Shown here: positions 60,929 to 64,000 of the stretch, one piece after another
Layout: every line of letters starts with the position of its first letter
How positions within the stretch are numbered: the first letter of the stretch is position 1
Assembly (NCBI RefSeq): GCF_900108095.1
Contig: NZ_FNWL01000002.1
Coordinates: 1,144,691 to 1,208,690 of the forward strand
DNA length: 64,000 bases
Direction: 5' to 3'
Source: Natronorubrum sediminis
GTDB taxonomy: Archaea; Halobacteriota; Halobacteria; Halobacteriales; Natrialbaceae
Notes under the pieces: model-generated
Told to the model about the DNA's origin: nothing
What the model saw: the letters and a program-made list of their open reading frames with translations, nothing else
Database searches by the model: none
Made by a program: the position numbers and the translations under genes

Positions 60929-61897
60929 TCAGCAGAAGTTCTGCGTGGCGTACACCTGTCCGTCGTCGGTGAGGTGGATACCGATGCCCTGATTCTCCCA
61001 CTGGTCAGCGAGGAGGTTCTCCTCGTGAGCCGGTGAGTTCATCCACTGGTCGACGATACCCTCGCCGAGCTCCTGTTCGTCCTCGTAGTGGACGGTCCCG
61101 CGGTCGTCCGTGTCGACCGGCGTGTCGTACCACGTCTGGGCGATGTTCTCGCCGCCGACGTACCCGTTCACGTTACACTCGTACCCGGCTTCTTCGTACC
61201 TGTCTGAGACGTCGTTACCCTCCGGGTCGTCGTGGGCGAAGTAGCCGCGTTCGGCCATGTCCTCGCTGTGTGCATAGGCGATGTCACGGAGTTCGTCGTC
61301 GAACTCGAGTTCGTCGACGCCTGCGGCGGCGCGTTCTTCGTTCACCGCTTCGTGGGCGTACTGTTCGGCTGCGTCCTGATCGAAGGCTTCGTCGTCAGTT
61401 TCGTCATCGGCGTCGTCTGCGTCATCTTCATCAGCATCGTCTGCGTCGTCCTCGTCGGCATCATCTGCGTCGTCAGCGTCGTCCGCGTCGTCCTCGTCGG
61501 CATCATCTTCATCAGCATCGTCTGCGTCGTCCTCATCGGCATCGTCCTCGTCATCAGCGTCGTCGTCGATCGTATCGACCCCGTCGAGCAGTTCCTCGAC
61601 GAGCGATCCGAGGTCACCATCGAGACCGAGACTGTCGAATATCGAATCGACGACGTCATCATCGCCCACGTCCACGCTCACGTCGCTGGCGGGGGCGTCA
61701 CCGCCGTCACCAGCCTCCGACGTCGACGTTATCGTCGTATCGTCTGATTGATCGGTGACAGCTGATTGTGAAACATCGTCACTGTTGGTCGACGCGTCAT
61801 CGACCGTGCTCGAGACGGGCGCTGCGGCCCCCGCACCGATCATGCTCAGGATGAGTATCGTTGCGACTGCTGCGGTCAGTATCGATTTGTGTTTCAT
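60929..61897 (-). CDS. Secreted CAP/SCP-domain protein with Asp-rich linker
   Basis: 322 residues. An N-terminal signal-like hydrophobic segment (ILTAAVATILILSMIGAGAAA) is followed by a spacer, an Asp/Ala/Glu repeat (residues ~110-170, DDADDADEDD-type), and a CAP domain (178-322): AHEAVNEERAAAGVDELEFD, HSEDMAERGYFAHDDP, GGENIAQTWY, HEENLL, with the His/Glu tetrad of CAP proteins. Cys241 and the final Cys322 probably form a disulfide. Function unknown; CAP proteins are often extracellular lipid- or protein-binding factors. A shorter paralogue is next to it. Confidence 0.88.
   Translation of the reverse strand: MKHKSILTAAVATILILSMIGAGAAAPVSSTVDDASTNSDDVSQSAVTDQSDDTTITSTSEAGDGGDAPASDVSVDVGDDDVVDSIFDSLGLDGDLGSLVEELLDGVDTIDDDADDEDDADEDDADDADEDDADEDDADDADDADDADEDDADDADEDDADDADDETDDEAFDQDAAEQYAHEAVNEERAAAGVDELEFDDELRDIAYAHSEDMAERGYFAHDDPEGNDVSDRYEEAGYECNVNGYVGGENIAQTWYDTPVDTDDRGTVHYEDEQELGEGIVDQWMNSPAHEENLLADQWENQGIGIHLTDDGQVYATQNFC
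61398..61570. repeat. Minisatellite in the Asp-rich linker
   Basis: The linker DNA is built of short tcatcgtc/tcgtcggc-type units. A longer ~39-base unit beginning cttcatcagcatcgtctgcg recurs 78 bases apart (about 61428 and 61506). Such codon-scale repeats can expand and contract, so the length of the linker may vary between strains. Confidence 0.6.
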
Positions 61898-62237
61898 CCG
61901 CAGTATATTTCACGAGAGATACGACAATAGTAACAGACCAGCTACCGCTCAGGATGAAAATCGTAGCCGTTGGACAGTCCCTGTTAGCGATGCGCACCGA
62001 TAGTTGAACGACTGAAACGTACTGTACTCTGGCCGTTCTCACCGTTCGTCGAATCGAAATCGCGTGTAGGTTTTCGATGCGATGAATCTCAGCGGGACGA
62101 GAACGTCGTCCGAGGTCGCTGCAAAACCGCCTCGGTATCGACGTCACGTTGTACAACGCGTTCGAGCAGTGATTGCTTCGCCGTTCTAACGGACAGACTC
62201 GAGAGAGGCGTTTCCGATTGCACTAGGAGGTGACGCG
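61898..62237. other. 340-bp spacer between the CAP genes
   Basis: Nothing gene-like is supported here. The promoter of the upstream CAP gene on the minus strand lies just right of 61897 in an AT-richer region (gtatatttcacg at 61911-61922). Confidence 0.4.
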
Positions 62238-62822
62238 TCAACAGAAGTTCTGCGTGGCGTACACCTGTCCGTCGTCGGTGACGTAGACGCCGATGCCCTG
62301 GTTCTCCCAGTGTTCGGCGAGGAGGTTCGCTTCGTGGCCCGACGATCCGAGCCACTGGTCGACGACTCCCTCGCCGAGTTCCTGTTCGTCTTCGTAGTGG
62401 ACGGTGCCGCGGTCGTCAGTGGCCACCGGCGTGTCGAACCACGTCTGGGCGAGGTTCTCGCCGCCGAGGTAGCCGTTGACGCTGCACTCGTATCCCGCGT
62501 CCTCGTACCGGTCGAGGAACCTGTCACCGTCCGGGTCTTCGTGGGCGAAGTAGTTACGCTCGACCATATCCTCGCTGTGAACGTACGCGACGTCTCGGAG
62601 TTCGTCGTCGAACTCGAGTTCGTCGACGCCTGCGGCGGCGCGTTCCTCATTTACGGCGTCGTGGATTGCCTGTTCGACGTCGTCGATGTCGACAGATTCG
62701 ACCGACTCGTCGGTGTCCTCGGTCGCACTCGAGACGGGTGCTGTAGCCCCAACACCGATCAGGCTTACGACGAGAATAGCGACGAGTAGTCCGGTTCCGA
62801 TCGATTTCGATTGTCTCCTCAT
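62238..62822 (-). CDS. Secreted CAP/SCP-domain protein, short paralogue
   Basis: 194 residues from ATG 62822 (MRRQSKSIGTGLLVAILVVS). A signal-like helix (11-30), a short acidic linker, then a CAP domain (54-194) that is clearly a paralogue of the larger neighbour: HDAVNEERAAAGVDELEFDD, HSEDMVERNYFAHEDP, GGENLAQTWF, HEANLL, and Cys113/Cys194. Both proteins end identically in DDGQVYATQNFC. It lacks the long Asp-rich linker. A tandem duplication of one gene is the best explanation. Confidence 0.87.
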   Translation of the reverse strand: MRRQSKSIGTGLLVAILVVSLIGVGATAPVSSATEDTDESVESVDIDDVEQAIHDAVNEERAAAGVDELEFDDELRDVAYVHSEDMVERNYFAHEDPDGDRFLDRYEDAGYECSVNGYLGGENLAQTWFDTPVATDDRGTVHYEDEQELGEGVVDQWLGSSGHEANLLAEHWENQGIGVYVTDDGQVYATQNFC

Positions 62823-62845
62823 CCGAAGTAGGTCTGGAAACAAGT

Positions 62846-62853
62846 AATAAAAA
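62846..62853 (-). promoter_or_regulatory. TATA-like box of the short CAP gene
   Basis: Read on the minus strand, ttttatta at 62853-62846 lies 24-31 bases before the ATG at 62822, the spacing for a leaderless transcript. Confidence 0.45.
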
Positions 62854-63026
62854 TTATTCGAACGTTCATCAAACCCGGAATCTTCCGTGGTGTCGACGGG
62901 TGCTGAGAGTGCCGTGAGAACACGGTTGTCGCTCACGCAATCGGCGGGAAAGCGTGGCAACAGCGCCTCGGTGGCCGACTCAGTCGGTTCGAAGGCGAGA
63001 CTGACTACCCGGGTGGACCACGTCGA

Positions 63027-63075
63027 GAAGCAATCCTTGCTTCCCGACCGAACTGTTTCAAACACTGAAACAGTT
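63027..63075. repeat. Two adjacent perfect hairpins
   Basis: gaagcaa-tcc-ttgcttc at 63027-63043 and aactgtttca-aacac-tgaaacagtt at 63051-63075 are perfect inverted repeats of 7 and 10 bases separated by 7 bases. This could be an insertion-element end, a regulatory RNA or a binding site. Confidence 0.6.
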
Positions 63076-63269
63076 GAACGAGAGTAACTCGAGAGACGAG
63101 TTCGCAGAGGCAATCCATCCGGGAACGGACCAGTGAGGGGGTACCAGCGGTATGTTCGGAAGTCGCTTCGATCACGGGATGATCCGCCGATCTCACCCGC
63201 GTCAACGCCAGAAGTGACGTGGAATTCGAGAACGAGGATGCCCGACAGTCGTGTTCGCCTCCACGTAAT

Positions 63270-63902
63270 TTACTTCGAAAGGAGACCGTTATAGAATCCT
63301 GACACCTCGGCACTGATCGCCGTACGGTTTCCGGAAAAGAAGTGATCCCCAGCCATCGACGAGACGGTGTCACCGCGATCTCGCGCTCGTTCGACCACGG
63401 GTTCCCACTCCACGGTCGAATCGCGTTCACCGTAGAGTATCTGAACGGGACACTCGAGTGACTCGAGGGCGGCAACGACGTCGAGATCAGGTGCGATCCG
63501 TGCTGTCGGTGCGAGTGCGGAGACAGCGTCGGGATCGGTGTCTGGGGCCGCGAGCAGCGCCATACTCGCTCCGAAACTGTATCCAAAGACGCCGACGGGG
63601 AGCGATTCACATTCGTCGCCGCTCGCGCCGTCGAACCGGTCAGTGTCTCTGGCCCAGCGAATCGCGTTTCGTACGTCCTCGCGTTCGCCGTAGCCGTCGT
63701 CCCACTCGCCGTAGTCGAATCGTAAGCAGGCGATTCCCGACTCGCAAAGCGCCTCCGCGACGGCGACGAGTCGTGCGTCTCGACGCGACCCACCGTGTCG
63801 TGGGTGCGGCGGGCAGGCGACGACGACGGCGCGTGGCTCGTCGTCTGGTTCCTCGAGCGTCCCGCGGACGTCGCGGCCGCCGGGGATCAACACGTCGGTC
63901 AT
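63270..63902 (-). CDS. Alpha/beta hydrolase (dienelactone hydrolase-like)
   Basis: 210 residues. The nucleophile elbow reads GVFGYSFGASMAL (GxSxG as GYSFG), preceded by RAVVVACPPHPRHGGSRRDARLVAVAEAL (HG-type oxyanion segment) and LRFDYGEWDDGYGEREDVRNAIRW. The catalytic Asp and His can be expected in YGERDSTVEW and AGDHFFSG. The family is general; esterase or related hydrolase activity is possible. Confidence 0.85.
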   Translation of the reverse strand: MTDVLIPGGRDVRGTLEEPDDEPRAVVVACPPHPRHGGSRRDARLVAVAEALCESGIACLRFDYGEWDDGYGEREDVRNAIRWARDTDRFDGASGDECESLPVGVFGYSFGASMALLAAPDTDPDAVSALAPTARIAPDLDVVAALESLECPVQILYGERDSTVEWEPVVERARDRGDTVSSMAGDHFFSGNRTAISAEVSGFYNGLLSK

Positions 63903-63928
63903 GGCTGGCGATTACGTGCGACGACTAA

Positions 63929-64000
63929 TCAAGACTCGTGTCGTCGCGAGTCAGTATCGGAGACGGCCCCGAGTCCGTCGAACGCCCGCTGTAACCGACG
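63929..64000 (-). CDS. C-terminal end of an unidentified gene, cut by window edge
   Basis: The minus strand carries a frame entering from the right edge and ending at TGA (63929-63931): RRLQRAFDGLGAVSDTDSRR then HES. It is too short to identify. It would be an upstream neighbour of the alpha/beta hydrolase gene. Confidence 0.35.
   Translation of the reverse strand, partial: RRLQRAFDGLGAVSDTDSRRHES

Larger units (their letters stand above)
62823..63269. other. 447-bp spacer with two perfect hairpins
   Basis: No supported gene is present. The spacer carries the minus-strand CAP promoter and the hairpins at 63027-63075 described separately. The translated frames are Arg/Ser-rich. Confidence 0.4.

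Overview
The window is chromosomal DNA from an extremely halophilic archaeon (class Halobacteria, probably order Natrialbales). The evidence is high-GC coding sequence with acidic proteins throughout, Tat-type twin-arginine lipoproteins, archaeal information-processing genes (aRF1 release factor, ribosomal protein L40e, HerA/NurA, CetZ), F420-cofactor genes and many haloarchaea-specific small proteins. No rRNA, tRNA, CRISPR array, integrase or intact insertion sequence was recognised. Genus is not determinable by eye.

Layout. 1-6 kb: N-terminal part of an S9 peptidase, an Asp-rich membrane-anchored protein, a glycosyltransferase, an AT-rich lipoprotein, and a divergent SDR/YgaP-like pair facing a Bat-type regulator. 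6.6-11.6 kb: an orphan trpB, then the phosphate transporter operon pstSCAB (minus strand, no phoU). 12-16.8 kb: a UPF0324/YeiH-type transporter preceded by a 46-residue single-helix ORF, a decayed nuoD pseudogene, a hexapeptide acyltransferase, a TraB-like protein and a PRC-barrel protein. 16.9-29 kb: housekeeping genes (aRF1, a MinD-like ATPase, argS, udk, a NUDIX hydrolase, thrC, an AstE-like deacylase, acyl-CoA dehydrogenase) and a large SpoIIM-like membrane protein. 29-38.5 kb: a rhodanese-metallo-beta-lactamase fusion, a large Rieske protein of unknown function, Tsr3, L40e, regulators, small proteins, DUF99 and purC. 38.6-47.8 kb: an MFS transporter, coenzyme F420 genes (cofH, an SDR, cofG, cofC), the tubulin-like cetZ, an epimerase-like protein and tmk. 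48-49.3 kb: a TrkA-type regulator flanked by two stand-alone Lrp/AsnC sensor domains. 49.5-57.8 kb: small haloarchaeal proteins, metY, a Bat regulator-HalOD1-zinc-ribbon module, gpmI, a DCC thiol-disulfide protein and nurA. 58-64 kb: a winged-helix regulator, herA, two secreted CAP-domain paralogues, an alpha/beta hydrolase, and a gene end cut by the window edge.

Functional links. pstS-C-A-B is a complete high-affinity phosphate importer. cofH, cofG and cofC cover the deazaflavin (FO) and lactyl-phosphate steps of F420 synthesis. nurA and herA lie within 2 kb and encode partners of DNA-end resection. The two AsnC sensor domains around trkA suggest a ligand-sensing potassium-uptake module.

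The most interesting non-genic signal is a family of long imperfect palindromes of 60-90 bp (30503, 33213, 44532, and a degenerate copy near 50102). They share a TGTAA...GTT.CC core, and two begin exactly at the TGA stop codon of the upstream gene. Other leads are the YeiH transporter with a detached N-terminal helix, the 607-residue Rieske protein with an uncharacterised helical body, the decayed nuoD, the inverted intergenic repeat bracketing the AsnC-TrkA-AsnC block, and the CAP pair with an Asp-rich minisatellite linker. I did not find a clearly new multi-gene defence or mobile system.
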